The translations under genes were made by a program, and so were the position numbers. Of a DNA stretch of 64,000 nt, positions 52,996 to 62,304 are shown piece by piece. Each line of letters begins with the position of its first letter. Positions within the stretch are counted from its first letter, which is position 1. Below the pieces are notes generated by a model that saw nothing but the letters and a program-made list of their open reading frames with translations, had not been told where the DNA came from and searched no databases. This stretch comes from Sphingopyxis sp. (GTDB lineage Bacteria; Pseudomonadota; Alphaproteobacteria; Sphingomonadales; Sphingomonadaceae): NCBI RefSeq assembly GCF_025869345.1, contig NZ_JAOZVW010000146.1, positions 1 to 64,000 of the forward strand, in the 5' to 3' direction.

Positions 52996-53277
52996 CGTCA
53001 TGCTGAACTTGTTTCGGCATCCATGGCCGGCCTTTTCGGGAAACGCAGTGCTTTTTTTGTTTCGCACAAAGCCACAAAGCCACGAAGAGGACGGCTTGGG
53101 CCGATCAGGCCCTTTTCTTATCAACGGTGCGGCGGGCCACACACGGTCGGAAAGGAAAGCCGCTTCGCGGTATGTGCGACTTCTTCGTGGCTTTGTGGCT
53201 TTGTGCGAAAATATAACTAGCCCCGCCCTATCAACCCGACACCTGGCCATGGATGCTGAAACAAGTTCAGCATGACG
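52996..53277. repeat. composite nested palindrome: REP-like outer arms and 8-mer triplet inner arms
   Basis: Outer cgtcatgctgaacttgtttcggcatccatgg / ccatggatgctgaaacaagttcagcatgacg; inner TTC GCACAAAG CCACAAAG CCACGAAG (53061-53087) / CTTCGTGG CTTTGTGG CTTTGTGC GAA (53183-53209). Confidence 0.93.
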
Positions 53278-53343
53278 AAGATGGAAGCAGAGGGCCGGGC
53301 AGGAAGCATTGCAAACCCTTCGCCAAGGCCATAACGCCGCGCC

Positions 53344-54723
53344 ATGTCGGAAAACAAATCCTATTTCTTCTGCGGCATCGGCGGATCGGGCATGTTGCCG
53401 CTCGCAATGATCGTCGCGGCGCGCGGCGCAATGGTTGCAGGGTCGGATCGCAGCCGCGACCAGGGCCGCTCGCCCGGCAAGTTCGACTGGATCGAGCGGC
53501 AGGGCATCGCCCTCTTCCCGCAGGACGGCAGCGGCGTCGCGGCGGGCCAGACGCTCGTGGCCTCGGCCGCGATCGAGGACAGCGTGCCCGACATCGCCGC
53601 CGCGAACGCCCTCGGCCTCGCGCGCCTGACCCGCGCCGATCTCAACGCAGCGCTGTTCAACGACGCCGCACAGGCGATCGGCGTCGGCGGCACCAGCGGC
53701 AAATCGACCGTCACCGGCATGATCGGCTGGATATTGGAACGCGCCGGTCGCAAGCCCACGGTGATGAACGGCGCGGTGATGCGCAATTTCGCCGGCCCCG
53801 ACACGCCTTTCGCCAGCGCGCTCGTCGGCGATGCCGCGACTTATGTCAGCGAAGTCGACGAAAGCGACGGTTCGATCGCCCTCTATCGCCCCGACGTCGC
53901 GGTGGTCACCAACATCAGCCTCGACCACAAGAGCCTGGCTGAACTGCACCAGCTCTTCGGCGATTTCGCGGCGAAAGCACGCGTCGCCGTCGTCAACGCC
54001 GACGATGCGGAATCGGCACCGCTGCTCGGCGGTGCCAATGTCATGCGCTTCGGCTTTTCCGAGGCGGCGGCGATGCGCGGCGGCGGTTTCGAAGCCTTGC
54101 CCGACGGCTGCCGCTTCACGGTCCATTTCGCAGGCGATACCCATGAAGTCCGTCTGCGAATGCCCGGCCGCCACAATGCCGCGAACGCCCTCGCCGCCAT
54201 CGCGGCGGCGCGCGCGGTGAATGTGCCGGTCGCGCAATCGGTCGCGGCGCTGGCCGACTTTGCCGGCCTTGCCCGCCGCTACGAGGTTCTGGGCCGGGCG
54301 AAGAATGTCACCGTCATCGACGATTTCGCGCATAATCCCGACAAGGTTGCCGCGACCCTCGCCGCCGTCGCCGAACTGCCGGGCCGCGCTTTGCTCTTCT
54401 TCCAGCCGCACGGCTATGGCCCGCTCCGCCAGATGGGCAGGGAACTCGCCGCGAGTTTCGCGCACGGAATGCGCGATGGCGACCGGCTCTTCGTCTCCGA
54501 CCCCGTCTATTTCGGCGGCACCGTCGATCGCAGCACCGGCAGCGAAGCACTGGTCGCCGACATCGTCGGTGCGGGCGCCGATGCCGTCCACCTCACCACC
54601 CGCGCCGAATGCGGCGCCGCGATGCTGGAGGAAGCGCAGCCGGGCGACCGCATCCTGATCCTCGGCGCGCGCGACGATACGCTGACCGAATTCGGGCGCG
54701 AGTTGCTGGAGAAGCTGGCATAA
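53344..54723 (+). CDS. Mur ligase family protein (Mpl/MurC-like)
   Basis: KSYFFCGIGGSGMLPLAMIVAARGAMVAGSDRSRDQG..GVGGTSGKSTVTGMIGWIL; outside the dcw cluster and distinct from murC. Confidence 0.85.
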   Translation: MSENKSYFFCGIGGSGMLPLAMIVAARGAMVAGSDRSRDQGRSPGKFDWIERQGIALFPQDGSGVAAGQTLVASAAIEDSVPDIAAANALGLARLTRADLNAALFNDAAQAIGVGGTSGKSTVTGMIGWILERAGRKPTVMNGAVMRNFAGPDTPFASALVGDAATYVSEVDESDGSIALYRPDVAVVTNISLDHKSLAELHQLFGDFAAKARVAVVNADDAESAPLLGGANVMRFGFSEAAAMRGGGFEALPDGCRFTVHFAGDTHEVRLRMPGRHNAANALAAIAAARAVNVPVAQSVAALADFAGLARRYEVLGRAKNVTVIDDFAHNPDKVAATLAAVAELPGRALLFFQPHGYGPLRQMGRELAASFAHGMRDGDRLFVSDPVYFGGTVDRSTGSEALVADIVGAGADAVHLTTRAECGAAMLEEAQPGDRILILGARDDTLTEFGRELLEKLA

Positions 54724-54724
54724 T

Positions 54725-54904
54725 TCCTTCTCCCCTTGCGGGAGAAGGATACGGAGCCTTGCGCCGCAGGCGCTAGGCGCAGTTGGATGAGGGGTTGCGA
54801 GCCTTTGGCTCGCGCGGTCCCGCGGACCGCCGCTCCTCACCCAGCTTCGACTAGCCAGCAAGCTGGCAAGTCGTCACAACCCTCTCCCGCAAGGGGAGAG
54901 GGGG
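54725..54904. repeat. REP-like repeat region (ctccccttgcgggagaagg ... ccctctcccgcaaggggagaggg)
   Basis: Inverted repeat between the Mur ligase gene and the rpsF operon. Confidence 0.75.
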
Positions 54905-55073
54905 ACTCTGCTTGCTTTCCACGCCCGAATCTGTATAGGCGCCCGCATTCGGGGCGAGGCCTTGTGCTTGTCGCCCCGTTTGCTTTGCACGAACAGGCAA
55001 AGCCGGACGACAGCCGGAGGGGTTTCGCGATCGGCGCGGAATCAGCGATCGGCCAAATCGAAGGACGCGAACC

Positions 55074-55439
55074 ATGCCGTTTTACGAGCATGTCTTTATC
55101 GCGCGTCAGGACCTGAGCCAGGCTCAGGTCGACGCGCTGGCGGAAACCGTCACCAACGTCATCGGCGAGTTCAAGGGCACGGTCCACAAGACCGAGACCT
55201 GGGGCCTCAAGCAGCTTGCCTACAAGATCCAGAAGAACCGCAAGGGTCACTATGTGATGCTGTCGGCCGAAGTCACCGGCGAAGCGATCGCGGAGATCGA
55301 GCGTCAGGCTGCGATCAACGAAGACATCATCCGCTGGCTCACCATCAAGGTCGATGAACTCGAAAAGGGTCCGTCGGTGATGATGCGCAAGCAGGAACGC
55401 CGCGGCGGCCGTGGCCGTGACCGCGACGGCGAAGAATAA
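55074..55439 (+). CDS. rpsF: 30S ribosomal protein S6
   Basis: [43 protein letters not shown]. Confidence 0.97.
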   Translation: MPFYEHVFIARQDLSQAQVDALAETVTNVIGEFKGTVHKTETWGLKQLAYKIQKNRKGHYVMLSAEVTGEAIAEIERQAAINEDIIRWLTIKVDELEKGPSVMMRKQERRGGRGRDRDGEE

Positions 55440-55450
55440 GGAACAGCACA

Positions 55451-55675
55451 ATGGCACGACCCTTTTTCCGCCGCCGCAAGACCTGCCCCTTCAGCCAGAA
55501 GGATGCCCCGGTCATCGATTACAAGGACGTCCGCCTGCTCCAGGGTTACCTGTCGGAGCGCGGCAAGATCGTCCCGTCGCGGATCACCGCGGTGTCCACC
55601 AAGAAGCAGCGTGAGCTGGCGAAGGCGATCAAGCGCTCGCGCCACATCGGCCTGCTCCCCTATATCGTGAAGTAA
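55451..55675 (+). CDS. rpsR: 30S ribosomal protein S18
   Basis: [47 protein letters not shown]. Confidence 0.98.
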   Translation: MARPFFRRRKTCPFSQKDAPVIDYKDVRLLQGYLSERGKIVPSRITAVSTKKQRELAKAIKRSRHIGLLPYIVK

Positions 55676-55688
55676 GGAGGGCAGCGTC

Positions 55689-56321
55689 ATGGAAATCATC
55701 CTGCTCGAACGTATCGAGAAACTGGGCGGTATCGGCGACGTCGTCACCGTCAAGAACGGCTTTGCCCGCAACTTCCTGTTGCCCAACAACAAGGCGCTGC
55801 GCGCGAACGACGCGAACCGCAAGCTGTTCGAAGCCAACCGCGACAAGATCGAGGCCGATAACGCCGAACGCCGCACCGACGCCGAAGGCCGCGCCAAGGA
55901 CATCGACGGCAAGCAGATCGTCCTGATCCGCCAGGCGTCGAACACCGGCCAGCTTTACGGCTCGGTTTCGGTCCGCGACATCGTCGACGCGCTGGTCGAA
56001 GACGGCGTTGCCGGCGTGACCAAGGCGATGGTCGAGCTCGAGCGTCCGATCAAGTCGCTCGGCCTCGTCGACGTCAAGGTCAAGCTGCACCCCGAAGTCG
56101 CCGTGACCGTCGGCGTCAACGTCGCGCGCTCGCCCGACGAAGCCGAAATGCAAAAGCAGGGCATCGACGTGATCCAGGCGATGTTCGAGGAAGAACAGGC
56201 CGAAGCCGTCGCTTCGGCGCTGGAGCCCGACAGCGAGGACGAGTTCGAAGACGTGGGCCCCGCCCCGTCGGAAATCGCCGCCGAGGAAACTCCGGCTGCG
56301 GACGAAGCCGAAGAGGCTTAA
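55689..56321 (+). CDS. rplI: 50S ribosomal protein L9
   Basis: MEIILLERIEKLGGIGDVVTVKNGFARNFLLPNNKAL; acidic C-terminal extension. Confidence 0.97.
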   Translation: MEIILLERIEKLGGIGDVVTVKNGFARNFLLPNNKALRANDANRKLFEANRDKIEADNAERRTDAEGRAKDIDGKQIVLIRQASNTGQLYGSVSVRDIVDALVEDGVAGVTKAMVELERPIKSLGLVDVKVKLHPEVAVTVGVNVARSPDEAEMQKQGIDVIQAMFEEEQAEAVASALEPDSEDEFEDVGPAPSEIAAEETPAADEAEEA

Positions 56322-56339
56322 TCCTCCCAAGCTTTTCGA

Positions 56340-56378
56340 AAGGGCCGCGTTCCTCCACGGGAACGCGGCCCTTTTCTT
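56340..56378 (+). terminator. intrinsic terminator after rplI
   Basis: aagggccgcgttcctccacgggaacgcggccctttt. Confidence 0.85.
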
Positions 56379-56395
56379 ATGCCCGGCGCTTTCCT

Positions 56396-57436
56396 ATGGC
56401 ATCGGCGATGGCCGACACCCCCCTCCAGCGCCGTTTCGCCGCCGATGCGAGCCTGCTGCCGCATATGGCCGATCTGGCGAACGACCGCATCCTCGTCGCG
56501 CTGCTTGGCGAGGAGGACTATCGCGCGGCGAGCTTTCTCGACCAGCGGCTGCTGACCGAGCGGATCGGCCGCGAATGGGCGACGTGGGACGCGCTTCCCG
56601 ATCTCGGGGCGGCGGCGCCTCCCGATTTCATCTTTCATATCGGGCATGTCGGCTCGACCCTCGCCTCGCGGCTTCTCGCCGAAGCGAGCGGCGTCCTGCC
56701 GCTGCGCGAGCCGATGCTGCTGCGGACGCTGGCGCAGGTCGCGGAGCGGATCGACAGGCCCGAATCCTTATGGTCGCCCGATCTCTATCGCCGGCGGCTG
56801 GCGCAGGTGCGCGGCTGGCTCGGGCGCGGCTTCGTGCCCGGACAGCGCGCGATGGTGAAAGCGTCGAGCGTGATCACCGCAATCGCCGATGACCTGACCG
56901 GCACCGGCGCGCGCGCGCTGTTCCTCCATACGTCGCTGCCCCGTTATCTGGAAACGATCCTCGCCGGCGAAGCCTCGCTGGCCGAGACGCTGGCGCAGGC
57001 GCCCGCGCGGATGGCGCGGCTCGCGGCGCGGCTCCCCGGCTTTCCGCACGCCTTATGGCAATTGCCGCCGGTCACCCGCGTCGCGATGAGCTGGCTTTGC
57101 GAGATGGAGAGCGCGCAGCGCACCCTGCCCGCCGCCGACGCGCGTCACCAGTGGGTCGATTTCGAGGCGATGCTCGCCGACCCCGCGGCCGCGCTCGCCG
57201 CGCAATGCGCGCATTTCGGCCTTGCGGTGGATGCGGCGACAATCGAGGCGGCGGTGACCGGCCCGATCATGCGCCAATATTCCAAAGCGCCCGAACATGG
57301 CTACAGCCCCGATCTGCGCCGCGAATTGCAGGCCGAGGCGGCGGCGAAACATGGCGCGGCGATCGCCGACGCCATCGAATGGGTTGAAGCGCTCGCCGGG
57401 CGCTATACACATCTCGCCGACCTGCCGATCCGCTAG
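56396..57436 (+). CDS. sulfotransferase-like protein
   Basis: DFIFHIGHVGSTLASRLLAEASGVLPLREPMLLRTLAQ resembles a PAPS 5'-phosphosulfate-binding loop; family assignment tentative. Confidence 0.6.
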   Translation: MASAMADTPLQRRFAADASLLPHMADLANDRILVALLGEEDYRAASFLDQRLLTERIGREWATWDALPDLGAAAPPDFIFHIGHVGSTLASRLLAEASGVLPLREPMLLRTLAQVAERIDRPESLWSPDLYRRRLAQVRGWLGRGFVPGQRAMVKASSVITAIADDLTGTGARALFLHTSLPRYLETILAGEASLAETLAQAPARMARLAARLPGFPHALWQLPPVTRVAMSWLCEMESAQRTLPAADARHQWVDFEAMLADPAAALAAQCAHFGLAVDAATIEAAVTGPIMRQYSKAPEHGYSPDLRRELQAEAAAKHGAAIADAIEWVEALAGRYTHLADLPIR

Positions 57437-57444
57437 GAAGACCC

Positions 57445-58101
57445 ATGTTCAAGCTCGTTCCGCTTCTCAACGACCAAGGCATCCGCGCGCTGCGCGAGAT
57501 CGCGGCGGGCGGCAAGTTCGTCGACGGGCGGATCAGCAATCCGCATTCAACGATCAAGAACAACCTGCAGCTTCACGACGCCGGCGCCTATGAGCGCTCG
57601 TCGAAGATCCTCCTCGACGCGATGGTGCAGAATCCCGAGTTCATGGAATTCGCCTTTCCGGCGCGAATCGCGCCGCCGCTGCTGACGCGCTACACGCCCG
57701 GTATGCATTACGGGCTGCACCCCGATGCCGCCTATATTCCGCTGTCCGACGGCCAATTGCGCACCGACGTCAGTTGCACCGTCTTCATCAACGACCCGGC
57801 GGACTATGACGGCGGCGCGCTGCATGTCCGCCTCGGCAACGCCGACCTGCGCTTCAAGGAAGCGCCCGGCGTCGCGATCGTCTATCCCTCGCACACGCTG
57901 CACGAGGTCGAGCCGGTGACGCGCGGCGAACGGCTCGTCGCGATCACCTTCATCCAGAGTCTGATCCCCGACGTCGAGCGGCGGAACCTGATCTACGAAC
58001 TGAACGAGGTCGCGGCGCTGGAGGGCAACACGATGGCGCCGGAAAATTACACCCGGCTGCAAGCAGTTCAATATCAACTGCTGCGGATGTGGCGGCGCTA
58101 G
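57445..58101 (+). CDS. PKHD-type Fe(II)/2-oxoglutarate hydroxylase (PiuC-like)
   Basis: TPGMHYGLHPDAAYIP..CTVFINDPADYDGGALHVRLG..IVYPSHTLHEVEPVTRGERLVAITFIQSLIPD. Confidence 0.85.
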   Translation: MFKLVPLLNDQGIRALREIAAGGKFVDGRISNPHSTIKNNLQLHDAGAYERSSKILLDAMVQNPEFMEFAFPARIAPPLLTRYTPGMHYGLHPDAAYIPLSDGQLRTDVSCTVFINDPADYDGGALHVRLGNADLRFKEAPGVAIVYPSHTLHEVEPVTRGERLVAITFIQSLIPDVERRNLIYELNEVAALEGNTMAPENYTRLQAVQYQLLRMWRR

Positions 58102-58113
58102 GACCGCGCGCGC

Positions 58114-58710
58114 TCAATACCCCATCAGGCTCAGCACTTCCTTGCGGCTGCGTTCGTCGTCGAGGAAGCAGCCGAGCAGGCGGCTGGTCACCATGCCGAC
58201 ACCCGGCGTGCGGACGCCGCGGCCGGTCATGCAGCCGTGCTGGGCGTCGATCACCACCGCGACCCCCTGCGGGTGCAGATTGTCCCAGATGCATTTGGCG
58301 ACCTCCGCGGTCAGCCGCTCCTGCACCTGCAAGCGCCGCGCGAAACCATTCAGCACGCGCGCGAGCTTCGAGATGCCGACGACGCGGTCGCGCGGCAGAT
58401 AGGCGATCGACGCCTTGCCGGTGATCGGCGCCATATGATGCTCGCAATGCGACTGGAACGGAATGTCGCGCAAGAGCACGATCTCGTCATAGCCGCCGAC
58501 CTCCTCGAAGGTGCGCGACAGGTGGACCGCGGGATCGTCCTCATAGCCCTGGCAATATTCGAGCCACGCGCGCGCCACGCGCCGCGGCGTGTCGATCAAC
58601 CCCTCGCGCGCCGGATCGTCGCCGGCCCATTCGATCAGCGTCCGGACCGCGTCGAGCACATGACCGGGCACGACCGGTTTGCCGTCCGGACCCAGTTCCA
58701 CCTTTGTCAT
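58114..58710 (-). CDS. folE: GTP cyclohydrolase I
   Basis: SHCEHHMAPITGKASIAYLPRDRVVGISKLARVLNGFARRLQVQERLT; start MTKVELGPDG. Confidence 0.96.
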   Translation of the reverse strand: MTKVELGPDGKPVVPGHVLDAVRTLIEWAGDDPAREGLIDTPRRVARAWLEYCQGYEDDPAVHLSRTFEEVGGYDEIVLLRDIPFQSHCEHHMAPITGKASIAYLPRDRVVGISKLARVLNGFARRLQVQERLTAEVAKCIWDNLHPQGVAVVIDAQHGCMTGRGVRTPGVGMVTSRLLGCFLDDERSRKEVLSLMGY

Positions 58711-59074
58711 CACCCCGTCCTTACTGTTGCATCGATGCCGCACATTTCGACATGAAATGGGCGATGCGCAACCCCGGTCGGCCAAGAAATTCCTGCACGG
58801 GACCAAGTTTACGTTGCGGAATCTGTGCTTTTCCAGCTTTGGGACTCGCCTGAATTTCCGCGCATTTTCGCCGCGAACAAGTGGCTTGACGCTTTCGTCA
58901 ACTCGGCGCACCTTCATGGTCATTACAGAGTTCGCTCAAGCGGACCGTAATCCGGAGAGCCCGGCGTAGTCCCCGACGCCGGTGGGAGAGGACGATGACC
59001 AGCACAGCTGGCAAGCGGGATATGCCGAGGCACCAGACCGGACCGGTCCGGCACCCTTTGCCACGTCTGGTCAC

Positions 59075-59141
59075 CATCCCTCCCCTTTAAGCACAATTCG
59101 AGTTGGGCGGCCCGCGACGCGGGTTCGAAAAAGGGAGGATG
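59075..59141 (+). promoter_or_regulatory. candidate SD-sequestering leader structure of TonB receptor
   Basis: CATCCCTCCCCTTT (59075-59088) complementary, with small bulges, to AAAAAGGGAGGAT at the RBS. Confidence 0.5.
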
Positions 59142-59144
59142 TAA

Positions 59145-62100
59145 ATGAAGTTCAAGGGACTGATGGGTTCGTCGATTCTGGCGATGGCGGTGGCGACACC
59201 CGCCTATGCGCAGGATAGCGGCGGCTCCACCACCGACGCCTTCGGCGGCGAGATCGTCGTCACCGCGCAGCGCCAATCCGAACGTCTGCAGGACGTGCCG
59301 ATCGCGGTCAGCGCCTTCTCGAGCGAAGCGCTCGAGGCGCAGCAGATCAAGACCCCGTCCGACCTGCAGCTGACTCTGCCGAACGTCACCTTCACCAAGA
59401 CCAACTTCACCGGCGCCAGCTTCACCATCCGCGGCATCGGCGACCTTTGCGTCGGCACGACCTGCGACAGCGCAACCGCGATCCATCTGAACGGCGATCC
59501 GCTGTTCTCGACCCGCCTGTTCGAAACCGAATTCTTCGACCTCGAACGCGTCGAAGTGCTGCGCGGCCCGCAGGGCACGCTGTTCGGCCGCAACGCGACC
59601 TCGGGCGTGGTCAACGTCATCACCGCGAAGCCGAAGCTGGGTCAGTTCGAAGCCGCGGTCGAAGGCGAATATGGCAATTATGATTCGCTCAAGGGCAAGG
59701 CGATGATCAACATCCCCCTTGGCGACACCGCGGCCTTCCGCATCGCGGGCATCTATCTGAACCGCGACGGCTATACGAAGAACACCTTCCTCAATACCCG
59801 CATCGACGATCGCGACCTTTATTCGGTGCGCGGCTCGTTCCGCTGGGAGCCGACGCCCGACACGACGATCGACCTGCTCGGTTCCTATTTCCACGAGCGG
59901 GACCAGCGCACCCGCATCCAGAAACAGCTTTGCCAGCGCGACCCGACCGGTATCCTCGGCTGTCTGAACAATCGTCTCGACAATTCGCCGTTCAACGGCA
60001 ACGCGACCTTCACGGCGGCGCTGACGTCGAAGGAATTCCTGGCGATCCGCGGCATTCCCAATGGGACGGTGACCGCGTCCAACCCCACGGGCCTCCTCGA
60101 TTTCTCGCTGGGCAGCCTCTACGGCCCCGATGTCTATGCCAATACGACGATCCCCAATGATCCACGGACCGTCAACACCGCCTATACGCCGAGCTATTTC
60201 ACCAGCGAACTGACGCTGCAGGGACGGATCGACCATAATTTCGGCCCGGTGTCGCTGCAGGTGTCCGGCCAGTATCAGAAGGTGAAGCTCGACGCATCGC
60301 AGGACTATAACAGCAATGTCGGCGACCGCTCGCTCTATGCGACGGGTCTCCAAAATCTGCAGAACGCGGCCGATGGCCTTTATGGCCCAGGTCTGCAGGC
60401 TTACCTCGGCCCCGTGGCGGCTGCTATCATGCCCAATGGCCCCACGGGTCAGCTCTGCACCTCGCTGGCGGAAGAAACCGGCCTCGGCTCCTTCGGCGGC
60501 AACAAGATTTGCAGCGACCAGTCGTTGCAGTTCGACCGATCGAATCAGTATAACAGCAGCTGGTCGGTCGAAAGCATCCTGACGAGCGACTTCGACGGGC
60601 CGTTCAACTTCTTGGTAGGCGGCATTTATGCCGACTATCACCTGACCGAGAACAGCTATTATGTGAACGCCTTCCCGATCGACTATCTGGCGGGCGTGCT
60701 TGGAGCGTTCACCGGCCTGGGAAGCCTGGCCGACGCGGATCCTTCCAATAATCTGCCGCCGGCGTTTTTGGGCACACCCTTCTTTCGCAACAACACCGAC
60801 GATCTGAAGATCAAATCCTACGGGATTTTCGGCGAAGCCTATTTCGAATTCAATGACCGGCTGAAACTGACGGCAGGCCTGCGCTACAACAACGACAAGA
60901 AGAGCGTGACCGCGCGTTCGACGCTGGCGAGCTTCCTCGTGCCCTTCGGCCAGACCGGCTCGGCGTTCGACTCACCTTTTGTAGCGACCTTCGACGCCGA
61001 TCCCGGCACGCCCGGAAACCAGATCATCCAGGCGCGCAGCGTGAAGTTCAACAAGCTGACCGGCCGCGCGGTGCTCGACTTCAAGCTGACCGACGACAAT
61101 CTGCTCTATGCCTCCTATTCGCGGGGCTATAAATCGGGCGGCATCAACCCGCCGCTGCAGCCGATCTTCGCGGTGCCCGAATCGTTCAAGCCCGAACAGG
61201 TCGATGCGTTCGAAATCGGATCGAAGAACACCTTCGGCAATGGCGCACTCCAACTGAACCTGACGGCCTTCTACTACAAGTATAAGGATCTTCAGCTCAG
61301 CAAGATCGTCGCCCGTACCGCGGTGAACGACAACGTCAGCGCCGATATCTATGGCTTCGAGGTCGAAGGCATGGTCCGGCCCGATCCGGACTGGGTGATC
61401 AACCTCGGCTTCAGCTATCTGCACACCAAGGTGACCGAGGACAAGTTCACCAGCAACCCGCGCGATTTCGGCGGGGGTCGCGAAGATGCCGTCATCCTCA
61501 AGGACATCACGAACGCCGCCAACTGCGCCGTCGGTTCGAAGACGGGGAATGTCGCGGGGATCAATCAGTTCGTGAACGGCGTCCAGACCCTGATCAACGT
61601 CGGGGTCGTTCCCGGCGTCGCCGCTGGCGCAGGTCTGCAGGGCACCACGGCCTTCCCGGCCGACGGCGGCATCGCCTCGACCGGCGCCTACAGCATCTGC
61701 GCCGTCATGGAAGCGGCCGCGGCGGGCGCCTTCGCCAACCTGCCCGCTCCGGTGGCGGGTCTGTCGGTCGATCCCACCGCGCTCGGCGGGGTCGATTATT
61801 ACTCCGCCGGCATTCCCGTCAACATCAAGGGCAACCAGCTGCCGCAGGCACCGAACTACAAGTTCAGCGCCGGCGTCCAGTATACGGCGCATATGGGCGA
61901 CATGACGCTCGTCCCGCGCTTCGACCTTGCCTATACCGGGGAGAGCTATGGCAGCATCTTCAACGGCAACGTCAACCGGATCAAGGGCTATGCCCAGGTG
62001 AATGCCCAGTTGCAGCTCAACGGCGCCGACGACAAATGGTATGTGAAGGGCTTCATCCAGAACCTGTTCAATTCGAGCAGCGTCACCGGCCTCTACATCA

Positions 62101-62183
62101 CCGACCAGTCGTCGGGTAACTACACCAATATCTTCACGCTCGAACCGCGCCGCTATGGCATCGCGGCCGGGATGAAGTTCTAA
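59145..62183 (+). CDS. TonB-dependent receptor
   Basis: MKFKGLMGSSILAMAVATPAYAQ signal, IVVTAQRQSERLQDVPIAVSAFSSEALE, C-terminal YGIAAGMKF. Confidence 0.95.
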   Translation: MKFKGLMGSSILAMAVATPAYAQDSGGSTTDAFGGEIVVTAQRQSERLQDVPIAVSAFSSEALEAQQIKTPSDLQLTLPNVTFTKTNFTGASFTIRGIGDLCVGTTCDSATAIHLNGDPLFSTRLFETEFFDLERVEVLRGPQGTLFGRNATSGVVNVITAKPKLGQFEAAVEGEYGNYDSLKGKAMINIPLGDTAAFRIAGIYLNRDGYTKNTFLNTRIDDRDLYSVRGSFRWEPTPDTTIDLLGSYFHERDQRTRIQKQLCQRDPTGILGCLNNRLDNSPFNGNATFTAALTSKEFLAIRGIPNGTVTASNPTGLLDFSLGSLYGPDVYANTTIPNDPRTVNTAYTPSYFTSELTLQGRIDHNFGPVSLQVSGQYQKVKLDASQDYNSNVGDRSLYATGLQNLQNAADGLYGPGLQAYLGPVAAAIMPNGPTGQLCTSLAEETGLGSFGGNKICSDQSLQFDRSNQYNSSWSVESILTSDFDGPFNFLVGGIYADYHLTENSYYVNAFPIDYLAGVLGAFTGLGSLADADPSNNLPPAFLGTPFFRNNTDDLKIKSYGIFGEAYFEFNDRLKLTAGLRYNNDKKSVTARSTLASFLVPFGQTGSAFDSPFVATFDADPGTPGNQIIQARSVKFNKLTGRAVLDFKLTDDNLLYASYSRGYKSGGINPPLQPIFAVPESFKPEQVDAFEIGSKNTFGNGALQLNLTAFYYKYKDLQLSKIVARTAVNDNVSADIYGFEVEGMVRPDPDWVINLGFSYLHTKVTEDKFTSNPRDFGGGREDAVILKDITNAANCAVGSKTGNVAGINQFVNGVQTLINVGVVPGVAAGAGLQGTTAFPADGGIASTGAYSICAVMEAAAAGAFANLPAPVAGLSVDPTALGGVDYYSAGIPVNIKGNQLPQAPNYKFSAGVQYTAHMGDMTLVPRFDLAYTGESYGSIFNGNVNRIKGYAQVNAQLQLNGADDKWYVKGFIQNLFNSSSVTGLYITDQSSGNYTNIFTLEPRRYGIAAGMKF

Positions 62184-62214
62184 ATCCGGGCGGCGGCAAC
62201 GCCGAAGCGCCCAA

Positions 62215-62262
62215 AGAAAGGCCCCGGCCTCTCCATCGAGAGGCCGGGGCTTTTTCTTGTCC
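62215..62262. terminator. shared bidirectional terminator between convergent TonB receptor genes
   Basis: aaagaaaggccccggcctctccatcgagaggccggggctttttctt. Confidence 0.85.
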
Positions 62263-62304
62263 GCTGGGAACGGGCGGGACGGCGAACCGCCCCGCGGCCG
62301 CTCG

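Noticed and set aside
58886-58901. FNR/FixK box
   Set aside because: Arms TTGAC/GTCAA match loosely, but the 6-nt gap gives the wrong 16-bp spacing for the 14-bp FNR/FixK site.
58950-58995. Cobalamin riboswitch upstream of the TonB receptor
   Set aside because: A fragment (aatccggag) resembles a B12-box neighbourhood, but the conserved B12-box GCCACTG and the rest of the aptamer are not seen.
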